Assembly (NCBI GenBank): GCA_009739215.1
Contig: VSJF01000006.1
Coordinates: forward strand, 1,054,001-1,118,000
Direction of reading: 5' to 3'
Length of the DNA stretch: 64,000 nucleotides
Source of the DNA: Floccularia luteovirens
Lineage: Eukaryota > Basidiomycota > Agaricomycetes > Agaricales > Squamanitaceae
Positions 47,017 to 58,885 of the stretch are shown here, in pieces. Numbering within the stretch: the stretch's first letter is position 1; each line of letters starts with the position of its first letter. The position numbers and the translations under genes are program-made. The notes under the pieces were generated by a model. It was not told where the DNA came from, made no database searches, and worked only from the letters and a program-made list of their open reading frames with translations.

Positions 47017-49904
47017 TGGTCGTTGCTCGTAAAAAACCTTCTGCACCCGTTGCGCCCCCCGTTTCGCGTTCATCATCATCACAACCTCTACCCCGCGCCC
47101 TAGTTAACAAGCAACAGCCAACTTTACACGACACATTGACTGATGATTCTATTGTAGCCGAGAAAGTATGTCCTTGCCCAGTCTTATGTGTCCTCCGCTG
47201 AACTCAAGCACATAATCTAGAATGGCATATCAAATAAACTATCATATAAACGGAAAAGATCCAATGTGGTGAGTCTCAGGTATATTTCAAACACATGGGA
47301 CACTATTGACTGGGAACAGACCACCAAGCCAAAGCCATCTCTTTTGTCACGACTCTTCTTTCCTGCCTTATCATTTCTCCTGTGCTACGCGTTATTTACC
47401 TGTCCGGCACAGCACCCACCCACTGATCCCGTCTGCCGTGCTCTCTCCACTTACCGTCATATCATTCTTGAGCCTTACATTATTCCTACACTTGCTGGCC
47501 CGTATAACAACCACGTCCGCCCTTATGTTCTGCGCGCGCAACCCTATGTTGCACCTGTTCTTCATGCAGAGAAGCGTACTCGCCCATACATCCGTCGTGC
47601 AGCCACCTCGGTTGTTGCCACATTAAACCACGCATATACCGAAATTCTCCATCCATATTGGCACCGCGCTATTATCCCGCGGTTTCAGCTATACGTCACA
47701 CCACACCTCCAGCCTCTAGTACGCCCCTGCCTCGGCGCATGGAAAACCACTCTTGACGCCTGGGCTTCCGTTTATGAAAAATGGGATACTATCCACCCAT
47801 ATTTCTATGATGCATGGGTCCGTGTCGAACCACACATACAGCGTGCATGGTCATACGTCCGACCGCACATATTAACTGCTTGGAAATATGCAAAGGTTTA
47901 TTTTCGTGTGTATCTTCGCGTTATTGTTGCGCAGACTCGTGCTGGGTTGCATGTGCTTGGAAAGCAGTTGCATTTAGGTATCAAGCTATTAGGTTCCCAA
48001 ATGAGTGCGGCCACTTCCGAGCTAGGTCACGCACGACGGACTTACGTTGACCCTCACGTACGGCGTATTTGGGAAAAGGTTGGTGAAAACGGACGAGCTG
48101 CTCCCAGCGTTGGAGCTGATAATGAAACCAAACGAGTGGCTAACGAGGAGCACAGAGACGTACATGGTGAAGAGATTACCGAAAGTATATTCCAAGCTAC
48201 ATCGAAAGTTGAGGTGGAACGTCCTATGGTTACCCCAGAGTTGACCACCGAAATGGAGCCTTTACAAACCCTACACGAAGCACCCGCACCAGAGGAAACC
48301 CCATTAGTTACTACCGAATTCCCCCCATCGACGTCATCAAGTATCAGTGGGAATCCCATTCAGAGCGCTATCAGCGTCGCAGAGGGAAGTGCAGCGGGCG
48401 CATCTACAGTCCTGTATGTATTAGAGAATGAGGCAGCCACTAGTGACGGCCTAACACCTACCCTTGGTGTTGATCCTACTCTTACACCAATTCCTGAAAT
48501 CGGGCATGCTCTCACCCACCAAGCGCCCGATGGGGATTCAGACGACCCTCAAATGGCACGTGATCCTGAAGAAACGGAAGACCTCGACATTGATGATTTC
48601 CTCCGCGATCTTGGGCTCGATGCATCTTCCTCCCCATCGCTCCCAGCTACAAATAGCGTGGAATCTCCACCTGACAGCCCATCCCTTTTCACCCTCCCAA
48701 CTCACGGAAATCACTGCTAAGAAGCGGTATGCTGTCACAACACGCCATGCGCGATGGCAGGCAGATCTTGATGCTCTTGCACTCACACAAAAGGAGCAGA
48801 TACGAGCTGGAGTAAGTTATTTGCGCTCTGTTGCTCTTAGCGAGCTTCGCGGAGATATAAGCCTTGAAAACGGCAAGGCGTCTGGAATGGGTGAAGACCT
48901 ACTCCACCGCCTTGAGAAGGAGGGTGAAAAGCTTCTTCGTGGTGCAGAGACAGTTTTGAAGAAGATCGAAGGAACTGCTACCTCCAACCAAGGTGCGCAC
49001 TATAGGAAGTATGCATGGGTACATACTCAAGGATCTGTAGTCAAGCACTTTGATACTATCACAGATAAAGTTGAGGCGCGTTTCGGAGATGCAGTGCGCA
49101 GGATGCAAGGAGAAGTCCATGAATGGTATGTTAAGCTGAAAGAGAGTGAAGCTCAAGAGGTATGTTGCCTAATTGATACCAATACACTGGACTCAATCTT
49201 GTTTTCTATAGGTCGACGCGGCGTGTGGACCTTTGAAAGCACTTGCTGAACGCGCGCAGGCTGATCTCGGCTTGGATTATGCATGGCTCGACGATGTGAC
49301 ATATGAAGATTGGCAAAAGTACCATGATCTCATGAGGAGTATGCTTCTATTTCCTCCATTCCTGTTGTTTTCCACTAACATCAAATCATGACTAGCATAT
49401 GAATCCTTCGCGGCTTTGTCTAAATTATTTATCTCCGATACTGGCGCAGATGATAATGCTGATTCCAATCCTAATGCAAACGAAGTGTTGGATGACCCAG
49501 TTAGAACTGCACTCGACAACCTCGATGCAGAACTGCAGTATATGGTACATGGCTTCGCTGTGCGCCTTTCATCTCTTCGTGAACGAGCTCGGAATCTCTT
49601 ACAGACTACATCTGATCATGACGAACATGTCGACCCTTCTAACGAAGCTGCTTCGGGTGAATACGAGCTAGGCGCGCGTGCAAAGGAGAGTGTTGGTGGT
49701 GTTGTGCATGACAATGGACAAGATGAAAAGTCGGAAGAAGAACCAACATACTCCATTCTTCCGATATCTAGCGAGGAGACTGCATTTGACATAGGAAACG
49801 TAGTGATCGGTAAGAGTAAGGAGCAGTTGGAAGCTGCCGTGAAGGACTGGGATTCAGACGGTAAAACCTCTAAAGAGAAGTATATGCCACATGAAGAGCT
49901 TTGA
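47017..49904 (+). CDS. SHE10/OSW7-like membrane protein with repeated PY/PH helices
   Basis: MVVARKKPSAPVAPPVSRSS, a short exon, then a membrane segment (LLSRLFFPALSFLLCYALF). A repetitive helical region follows with recurring (R/H)PY, P-H and A at about 11-residue steps: RPYVLRAQPYVAPVLHA, RPYIRRA, LHPYWHRAIIPRFQLYVTPH, HPYFYDAWVRVEPHIQRAWS and RPHILTAWKYAKVYFRVY. After a disordered acidic stretch comes a second helical part (RHARWQADLDALALTQKEQI, VHGFAVRLSSLRERARNLL). This layout resembles fungal SHE10/OSW7 proteins, known in yeast for outer spore wall assembly. About six introns; the 64-nt one near 48,658-48,721 (ending gctaag) joins the two halves. Function here is inferred. Confidence 0.7.
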
Positions 49905-52900
49905 TCCCATCATTGTGGGTCATCTAATCATCTGGCAGTATTAAACCCCCGAGAGTCTCATCAACCACGCTTCTCATCTATCCAACAACCCACCTAAAAC
50001 TTATCAAAATGGCATTTCATTCTTTTCCAGCATACTCCCGCATATATTTATCTTATCTCTAAACCCGCTGGATACTCTGATATTTGCTCCTGTTGTAGCT
50101 AATCACATACGACTCTCCTTATTATCCATTTTACAACTATAAACCCGCCCGAAGGATTTTTAAGCATCGCTGTTGAGGAAATAGCCGCAAGTAAGTTACA
50201 CCTGCAGCCTAGTCAATCGCCGTGAAGGACGGAGTTTGTCATGCATTTCTCAGAATTATATGTGTCTTCAGATAATGTGAGCAGCTTGCTTGGCTAGGGT
50301 CAAGTATTCTTCTTCTCAACATTACTTTAATACCCGAATTTGTGATACGACCGGTAGACTATTCATAACTTCTCCATTTAAGGGCCTGCCCTGAGGTTTC
50401 GTCTTTTTCTCTTCATTCTTTTGACATCATCATGACGGGTTTATGAAATTATCTAAGTATGTGTAGCAGATAACCGCGAACACAGCAGCTCGCTCAGACC
50501 CACGAAGTACATACTTCTACCGTCTCAACCCATGTCTTAAATAGGACAAATGAAAGAGCAGCTTACCAAAACACGGATAATACTCCACAATTTATGTTTC
50601 AAAGAGCTTCCGTAACTCTACTATTACACCCACCGAAGTTTAGAAAATATGTTGTGACACTCTTTTTCGTCCTCTGTCCCTCACAACACATACTTCAATC
50701 AGAGGAGCAAACAAAATTTTTCTTGATTCGGTAACTTTAAGATTATCATCACAAGCTTTGGTTCTTAAGCTTAAGGCCAAGGGCTCAATCCATTAGTTTC
50801 AACTCTCGGAATGTTTTCTGGGAAATGTAACTGCGCGCAGTTGACTTGTTAGCACAACAGTGACTGTTTCATGGTACCTTACTAGAAACCAATATAAAAC
50901 CTCTAAGTAGTGGATCTGGGGTTCTAAGCGGTTGGAATCTTTTTCGACGGAAATTAAAACAAACCTACTTCAAAACCCACGCCGCAAATCGTTTGCTCGT
51001 ATAAGGTTGGCGTGGGACTCAATGGTTCCTCGCGGATGATCCAACCATGTACGGCTGCAATCACGGCAACATTCCCTCCGATATCTCCAAATTCAGTTGA
51101 ATGTACCAATTACCTCCGTTTTTTTTTGAAGCACACTACCCATATACGGTCATATAATTGCTTTTTCCCCAACCAAACGGCGATCATTTTCTATTACTCA
51201 CAACCTACTCTTTTGAACCCAACGGCCTTCCCATGCATCCATATATAGACGCGCGCCGAGTAGCTTTAACGTCGACGTTATCCGTTATTTCAAGAAACGG
51301 ACACATCCACCTGGACCCACAACACGAATGGTTCTACGCGGTAGTATCCATGCTGCAGAAAAAATCAGTTGTTCGGCTGGATATGCTTTTGGGGTTATGT
51401 TGCAGCCGAGATGAAAGGATGTTATTTATCTGTGCAAACCCCTCAAGTTCCGTGTGAGAAATGAGCCTATTCCTGTTATTTTCTACACCCGCGACAGTAA
51501 CCTAACAGATCTCCCACTGATAGGTTACTTTCTAATGTTATATAAGCGATCTCTAAACGCCAGCGAATTCTCTCTTCTCAGGTCTACTGTATCAGATACT
51601 CCCCGATTATCTGCCTACACTTGAAGAAACTCGGCATTAGCAGCCAGGGGAGGCAGCCGCGAGTCTACTGTTTCACTGGCGTTGATGACGGACAGGAATA
51701 TGGATACTCCCATTAAACTCCAACCCTCCATGGTTTATTGGGCTAGACCGTGGCGGTATCAAAATATGAAACACCGACTTATAAACTGAAACCCACGCCT
51801 CCCACTACAGACTAGGTGGATTGTAGCCGTTGAATCTTACTCACGTTATTTACGGACCAACCATCCCCCGCCAAAAATCACTACTACTCCACTTATTGTG
51901 CAAAATTACAAAAAGGTGACATGTTTTCGTTAAAGAAGGGCTGAGAGGCGGGGATACCGCGTAGTAGGTTTACTTTTTTTTTTACCACTAAAGAGTGTCC
52001 ACCTCACCTCCCCCTTACCTACAAAGAAAATCGACACTTAACTACACCGGGACCTACCACTCGAGCCGAACGGCCGCTTACTCACTCTGTAGAAGTTTGG
52101 GCAAGGTACACTTGTCATTATTTTTATTATTTGGGAGATGCTGTAAGTGATTGATATTTTTCGCCCCACACTGTTCTTTCAAAACTGTCAAAATCCATCA
52201 TCAATGCCGTTCTTGGGCCCCTCGGCTGATACTGGATGGGAAGTTCACCATCTTACAGGTTCAGTGTTTTCCAGAATCAACTAGTTACGCGAATTTATCT
52301 CCTCGCTCTTCCGGCACAGTTTATTTCTACATTCCTCCTGAGTTATGACTTCCTATCTTGTCTTACTAAGTGTATCCTGATCCCTCTGTATATTTTTGTC
52401 AGGTTCGAGCGGTGTTTGACAGTCATCGAAAAAATATTCTAAAGAATGGTTTGCTTGTATTGCATATGGAGGTATTATTTAGACCCTCATGAGATACAAA
52501 AACCATGTTGGTTTTTGCAAAAGTGTGTTCACCGCCCCGGGGTAAAGGCGCTCGTAAAACACTGATGATGGATGCCAAAAACCGGAGCTATGACCTTAAA
52601 CCTTTTTACTCAGATGATCAATCAGTCTGTACACGTCTTATCTATCCATATTGGTCAGACCAATTCTCTATTTTATAACAACGGAAAACTGTTCATTTAT
52701 CAAAGAACATGGTATTCAAGTATTTTGGTCCTGAGTGAATGGTGTACTATTTGCAATGGGCGGTCCCGCCGGATCTACTGCCATTTTGGAAGCTCAGTAG
52801 GTAATTGGTCCCGCAAACATCTGGCAACATGCATGGTTTGAAAATGTGGGGACCGGCGCCTGTTTGTCCTAAATAATGTCATTAGATCTTCGGGCTATAT

Positions 52901-53952
52901 CATAATATGGTGGTGCCTTTTAAAAACGAGCTCGTACCAACCCAACAAGTAGACCGTATAGAGAAAACAACCAAGGAATGCCGTCCATCCCCAGGGCAAT
53001 GGATACTCATCTGAAATACAGCTACAGTCGATGTCTGTAGTGAAGGAAGACGAACTGGCTTTGCATGCTTGGGACCCAAATAGTGACATTTCGTCTTTGC
53101 CCTACTGATGAAGCTGAACTCCACTCCCCACAGAACATTTAAAGACGAGATATCGATCCAAGTAGACACTAATCAACGATGAGATCTCCATCCTTCAGGG
53201 TAGACGCTACCCCTGCAAAGCAACGTGCATATGTCAAGGATCCGCGCTGGCATATAACCCAGCATGAGCCAGTTCTTGACTACTCAAGCGATTCGTTCCC
53301 GATTACATCAAGCTGGTGAGGGTCGCCGTTAGTTTGCCGGCTTGATAACTCATGATTCCTATTTTCGCATGTCGATGTATCACTCAAGAGACATGTCATC
53401 ATTGACAATTGTCGTGAACATAGTCAATAATTGGATCGTCGGATCATCCTTTTGTCTCCGGCTGCTCTGTGAGAAAAGGGTATCGGATATGGAATATAGG
53501 GATCCAACGCAAATATTCTATCAAACACCCCTCATTCAGCCAACACACACATCACTGGGACCAGGTTGTACATGCGCCCTTGATTAATTTTTTTTGTTAT
53601 GAGAATATTTGCATTAGTACGTCACACAGATCTTTCTCAACATCCTTCTGTTGGATCACCAAATGTCAAATGGTATGCGGCGAGGCAATTCGGTTGCCCA
53701 TGTCCTGGAGGGAATTGAAAGGGTATGCTTGGAATTAAAGAGAATACATAATGAAATGGATGGTAATGACAAAAATTTAATTTTCTAAATGAGATTATAT
53801 GCTATCATGGATTATTTTGGTGGATTTCGGACTGCCAGCTAGTCCGGAGACATTGAGACAACAAATACATCAAAATATAGAAAAAAAGATTTACTGGAAC
53901 AAATTGTCACGTCACGAATAACCACAAGTAGTATGTGCAGATAAATGAATCT
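49905..53952. other. Gene-poor block, 4.0 kb
   Basis: Between the 3' ends of the SHE10-like gene and the HP1 gene. Only short frames without motifs (for example 51,012-51,248, 52,572-52,841 and 53,342-53,587). No transposon motif, RNA gene or long repeat recognised. Composition is pyrimidine-rich on the plus strand between 50,000 and 51,200. Confidence 0.5.
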
Positions 53953-54973
53953 TCAACCTAAGAGATATAGTTCACTCCTCCTCGGTTCTGTTGTCCTCCA
54001 TTTGAGATTTCTCTCATAGAATTGAATAAGCTGAATGTATGTGTAAGTTTTATATCTGGGGAACTACAAATTGCAGACTTGCCTTGCGAGGGAACCGCTC
54101 AGCGCAAATTATGGACTTCTCCTTGACACGATCACCATTATGCCTAATACACCGTCAGATGGAAGGCCAAAAAACCCCGGAATACTCACAACGCGAAATA
54201 AACAATCAATTCTCCATCCTCTGCACGCTCTACGGTGTCGACAGAATTGACCAGTTCTTCCCAGCTGGCAACAGACATGTATCGAGACATGTCTTTTATA
54301 ACGGTATCTTGATCGTCTATAATATTGACGATATCTCGTTTTTTCGCATTACTCGCGCTATTTCTTGCTTTTTTGTGGAGTCTTGATCTCTGAGGCTCTT
54401 CTTCCTCTGCATCTGAAGGGAGGCTGACATTCGATACCCTACCACGCTTTCTCGTAGAAGCTGAATCTCCTTCAGAGGTATCATCTTGGGCAGTGAGTTT
54501 GCGAGGTTTTTTGGGGACTTTGGGATCAAGAGACTTTTTGGGTCCTGGCTTTTTCTTCTGCTGTTTTTTCCAATATTCAGCAACAAGGTCACCAGCGTTG
54601 CTGCGTGCATCGTGCTATCAAGATTATGCCACTGTAGTCGCTAGGCGGAGAACATACCCAGCATCCTGCTCGTCCACCCAACTATTTTCTGAATCACCGT
54701 ACCCTTTCCATTTCACTAAATATCCAATCCTCCCCTTTCAACGCGCCCTGAGCATGGTTTCAAATCCTTGAAGCCTAGGAAACGTACCTCGGGATACATA
54801 CCACGTCGAGCATCCAGAATTTCTTCTATCTCATACTCGGAGGCTTCTTCTTCTTGGTCGCCTTCGTCGGCACTAGCTTCCTCGTCACTGTCTAAGCGTT
54901 TCCGTCTCGCCTTGGATGTTGTAGCGCCATTCATATCATCGCTGTCGCTGCCGGGTGCATGTACGCGTGGCAT
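53953..54973 (-). CDS. HP1: Heterochromatin protein HP1/Swi6 (chromo + chromoshadow)
   Basis: ATG at 54973-54971. Acidic leader (SDEEASADEGDQEEEA), chromodomain SEYEIEEILDARRGMYPEGR joined to IGYLVKWKGYGDSENSWVDE, then NAGDLVAEYWKKQQKKKPGP, a basic hinge (KPRKLTAQDDTSEGDS, RKRGRVSNVS), and the chromoshadow domain: SVASWEELVNSVDTVERAED, LIVYFAL, RVKEKSIICAERFPRK and LIQFYERNLKWR. Aromatic cage residues (Y, W, and a later acidic/aromatic position) are present in YEIEEIL and WKGYG. HP1 binds H3K9-methylated nucleosomes and dimerises through the shadow domain. About five introns; the last (54,031-54,082) starts with gcaagt and the GT alternative breaks the frame. Confidence 0.93.
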
Positions 54974-55183
54974 CTTAGAGAATGGTGAGTTTGTTAAGAT
55001 TCTCGCCAACGTCAATGTTGAAAGTTGAGACCAAATGGCGTGGGAATAAAGTATATTTGGCTGTTGACTATTTGCTCATTTTTGCACAAGATGCTCAAAA
55101 TACAAATATGTGGCAGCAAAACAGAGTCAGTGCATGGCTGCTTGGAGGACAGTTATAAGGATGTAATTCTACATTTTAATAAT

Positions 55184-55883
55184 TCATCGCCGTCGGTTTG
55201 GACTAGCACTGCGCCCTCGCGGGCCCCTGCCTTTCTTCGGGCCTGACGGGGGTGGTCGTACAAATGCATAGTCACATTGTACAATTTGTTCAAGGAGAGA
55301 TGTTCCTGAGGCGCCATCGATCGCCGCTTGAGCTTCTGTCATAGTCTCGTACTCGACAAGGGCATATCCCTATGCAAAGCGTGAGGAGTGAGGTTTTTTC
55401 AACGACGATAGGCTCACCTTGACATAACCCGTCCTCCGATCGAGGTTCAGATGAAGATTTTTAATCTCCCCGAACTCTGCAAACTTATCGGTTACATCCT
55501 CTTCAGTAGCTTCCTCGTGGACATTCGTAACCAGGACAATCCATCCTTCAACAGCTACTCAATTAAGTAAAGTAGAACATGCGTAGTGACGAAAATACAA
55601 ACATCGAGCAGCCCTTGTATCCGCATCCTTAACGTGCGTCGTTTCTACTCTGTCATATGTTGGTTCTGTGGTCAAAGACGCGTCATTCCCTCCTAGATAT
55701 AAAACGGAATATAAGCTAAGCAATGCAAAACTGGAGAATTAGGCTTGCCTGTGTTCTGGAAACCTCTGCCGCGCCTTCTAACAGCACCACCCGCTGCCAC
55801 TAAACACAAATGAGTGTTTTCTGTATCACATATAATCTTACAAAATACATACTGTCGTCAATATTCATTTCGTCGTCAGACAT
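55184..55883 (-). CDS. RBM8A: Exon-junction complex RNA-binding protein Y14/RBM8A
   Basis: ATG at 55883-55881 ([10 protein letters not shown]). After a Gly/Arg-rich exon ([15 protein letters not shown]) and [20 protein letters not shown], the RRM runs [59 protein letters not shown], and then [18 protein letters not shown] with an RS-like tail ([10 protein letters not shown]). RNP2 (IVLVTN) and RNP1 (KGYALVEY) are both present. Y14 pairs with Mago in the exon-junction complex, which marks spliced mRNA; its presence fits the intron-rich genes here. About six small introns divide only 160 codons. HP1 starts 211 bp to the left on the same strand. Confidence 0.93.
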
Positions 55884-56650
55884 TTTTTGTAGTAATGGAA
55901 TAGAATCAAGCACAATAACAACAACAGATAAAAATGTGACTTGTGTCACAAGGAGTTGTTTATTATTTGCCGGAGCCGGGGATAATACCGAACCAGACCG
56001 AGACTTTCGGGGTCTCGAAACGTTGGAACCCGGTTGAGCAAGAGACAAACTTGGGCCAGTTAACCATCGGTTCGGGTCAACACGCAGGCTATATTACTTA
56101 TGCTCCCTGTTCCATTCTTGTCAGCAATACATCCTCTTCATAGCCTTGATATTACATACAGTTTGAGTTTGTTGCGTTTTAAGCGAAACAGATGATCGAT
56201 TTACTAAGTCAGTCTGTATTGGCCTAAAATTTACGCTTAAAAACTTTGTGTCATCTTGACAGCAAACGTTAATGTAAAACTATTGATTTACACGAGCGCT
56301 TGCTCTTGTAGAAGTGATTTTCGAATGCCTGTATACGGAATGGGAGATCAAATTCTTCTCAACCCCAAGGGACATGATGATCTTTTGCAAACCGTTCGCT
56401 AGAGCGGTGTCATATACTTTGATCCCGATTTGCAATTCCATGGAATTCACCTCGCCGTCATTGACGTGCCTGACGAGTCCTGAGTTTTTACGATTCAGAT
56501 CGCTGTACAGATGGAGTTTCACTATAATCTGAAATTCGGTCCGTTCTGCCACACAGATTTGGGTACAGAAAAACCCTACATAAAGCACGAATTGCATCTT
56601 CTTCCGGAATCCTCAAACTTTCTCTTTCACCTACTTATCCGGTGTTCAAT
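55884..56650. other. Divergent spacer Y14/MYND gene, with weak minus-strand ORF
   Basis: 767 bp. It contains a 105-codon minus-strand frame (56,280-56,597) with a fairly natural composition (for example SMELQIGIKVYDTALANGLQ), but no family motif, no splice partner and no clear promoter, so I do not call it a gene. Confidence 0.4.
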
Positions 56651-57377
56651 ATGCACGCAGTACCTCTCATCAATCATCCATGCACCTTATGCTACAGGCC
56701 AACCTCAATGTGGTGTAGTCGCTGTCAGAGCGCATGGTACTGTTCCCCGGAACATTTACATGATGTGGGTGGCTTCGTAAATCAAAGGCACTTTTTATCG
56801 TTCTCATCATCCGTACAGGATTGGTCTCGTCACCGCAAAGAGTGTACTCCCGCGGGTAATACCCAGAATTCTTCTGGGTATAATGTTAACATGATTGCCA
56901 CTCCACCACCTGCTGAGCCACAATATATAACTGTTTCTGCCATTTTGTTCGCTCCAGAAGAAGGTTAGACTCTAAAGCACTCTAAAATAAGTTGATCTTA
57001 GTCCCTCTGCCACAGAACGCCCCCGAATTATTTCTATCAGCTGTAGACCTTCACATAAACCTTCTCAAGGAATGTGCCCCATCCCGTTAGTCCAAACTCA
57101 CTTCCCAGATGGCCAGGCAGAGGGCATTGTCTTGACCCAAGGCCTAAACTCTGAGCCACTTCGCTTCCCCCTACATTTGTGGTACTCTCCATCCTGCCTC
57201 CAGAAATCTTCCCCAGTAAATCGCGCTATATATCATATAACCTCGGGCGCTGCTCCTAAACCTTGGTGCGGTACAGTTGTAGTCTTAAAGTTCAACGGCT
57301 CGCGGAGGCAAGGATACTCGGATGCGGGTTCTAATGACCTCCCTGCTCTTTCTGCTTATTTTTTAGCCTACAAATGA
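56651..57377 (+). CDS. MYND zinc-finger protein
   Basis: MHAVPLINHPCTLCYRPTSM, WCSRCQSAWYCSPEHLHD and, after an intron, DWSRHRKECTPAG form a complete MYND finger (C-x2-C, C-x2-C, YC-x3-H, H-x3-C). The rest has RPRIISISCRPSHKPSQGMC, a middle of unknown fold and the ending SNDLPALSAYFLAYK, which is common in Agaricomycete MYND proteins of unknown role. Three introns or two, depending on the use of the stretch 56,762-56,818 (joining LHD to DWSRH). MYND fingers bind proline-rich peptides and often act in transcription or as accessory domains. Target unknown. Confidence 0.8.
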
Positions 57378-58885
57378 CCTGAATTGCGTAAGATACTATT
57401 TCCTATCTCCTTTTTTGAGACTCACTCAAATATTTCTTAGCGGCACTGTTATCTTTGGCATCATATTGTGTCTCGTTTCGTACTCATTGTAGCATACTGA
57501 TCTCCATTGGTTTCTCCCAAATTCCTCGCATACCACCCCAAGCAGTTTACCTCATCGGCTAGAAATAGATCATCCACCTCATGTCTTAAGCACAAAACAG
57601 ACCCTGTTCAGTTTCATTGGGCAAGTTTTCAGTTCCGTATCTCATGTGCGGTTGCGATCTTGTTCAATATGGTTACTTTCGAAGCCAACACGTAACAGGA
57701 TTGATCGAGTTTTCCCTACAAATCGTAATCCGACGGAAAACAGGTGGTCTGACATGGAGCATGAGGTCTCTTGAGACCTTTAGGGAGCAAGTCCTGAAAG
57801 TTAGTTATGGTTCCTAGTAGTAAATGGCTTTGAGACTGTCCACGTGTTGCAAAAACATCTGATCTCGAGGATAGCTTTTCATCCTTCCAAATTTACCGCT
57901 TATCTCGTGTCAATAGATATATCAGTATTCTAGCTCAGAAAAAGTTGGGGCTGATCAATGAGGTGACATTTTTTTAATCCCATTTGACAAGTTTTTTTGT
58001 CACTACTATGGAATACAACATTCATGCCCTGAATTTCAACTTTTAACATTATTTCGGCTCTACCTTGTTGTTTCAATGGTCTATGACAATCTGGGAGCTT
58101 TGCTCGTCGGTGGTAATGGACCTTGATTGTCTTGATGACACTTTGATAATATCCGCTGAGCACGGTCTTTGTCATGTGTACTTATGAATCTCAGTATGGT
58201 TTATGCGGATAAAATAAATAGGAGTAGGAAGCGGGATTGTCAATGATGAACTTCAAAAGCTACCGATTATCGTTGTATCACCAAAAAAATTTCGGTTTTA
58301 AGTCCGTCGCTAGCAACAGAACATTTGAGCTGTTCTTGAGCACCACAACGTAGTCTTTACTGTTCAATCATTTAGAAGACGAACGAAGGGACATATCTTT
58401 TAAGTGTCAAATCCTAATCCAATAATAGTTAGTGTACTATCACGGTGACGATCTCAACAGCATGGCAAAGAGGGTAATAGTGCTCCGTTTCAAAACTGAT
58501 TCGACTGGTGGTAAATTAACCTCCAAACGAATCAAGCCTAAATGAAGTAAATTAAACCGTCTACCACCTATTCCAATGTATTCAATCTTCATTATCAGTG
58601 CATGAAACGTTGTTCCACTTACCATACTTGTATGACAAAAATGAATCTCGTTACTACATTGTACACTAGCTATCTTTGGGTTAACTATCCAGGGCCCAAA
58701 GAGCAAAAGCATAACTCTGGAGAAGTCATACTGTATGACTTCTCCAGAGTTATGCTTTTTGCCTTTACATGATCTTCCATAGTTAGGAAGAACATATCGA
58801 TCAGATAAATTTCCGTCGTTAGTATTACGTAAAACCCTAACCTAACAGTAACCTTGACATTTCTCTCTCTGTTTCTCTTCCACAA
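57378..58885. other. 1.5-kb spacer with perfect hairpin
   Basis: Between the MYND gene and RRP4, both on the plus strand. Open frames at 57,507-57,817 and 58,440-58,712 lack motifs. The distinctive element is the inverted repeat at 58,705-58,759. Confidence 0.5.
58705..58759. repeat. Perfect 26-bp inverted repeat with 3-nt loop
   Basis: Arm 58,705-58,730 (aaaagcataactctggagaa and on) is the exact reverse complement of arm 58,734-58,759; the spacer is ctg (58,731-58,733). The right arm ends in a T run. It lies about 125 bp upstream of the RRP4 start codon. It would form a strong RNA hairpin or DNA cruciform. Confidence 0.97.

Noticed and set aside
56280..56597. 105-codon minus-strand frame with natural-looking sequence
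   Set aside because: No motif, no splice partner and no second line of evidence; kept only as a note in the spacer entry.
58820..58860. Telomere-like ccctaacctaac
   Set aside because: A single short copy inside a gene-flanking spacer, not an array.
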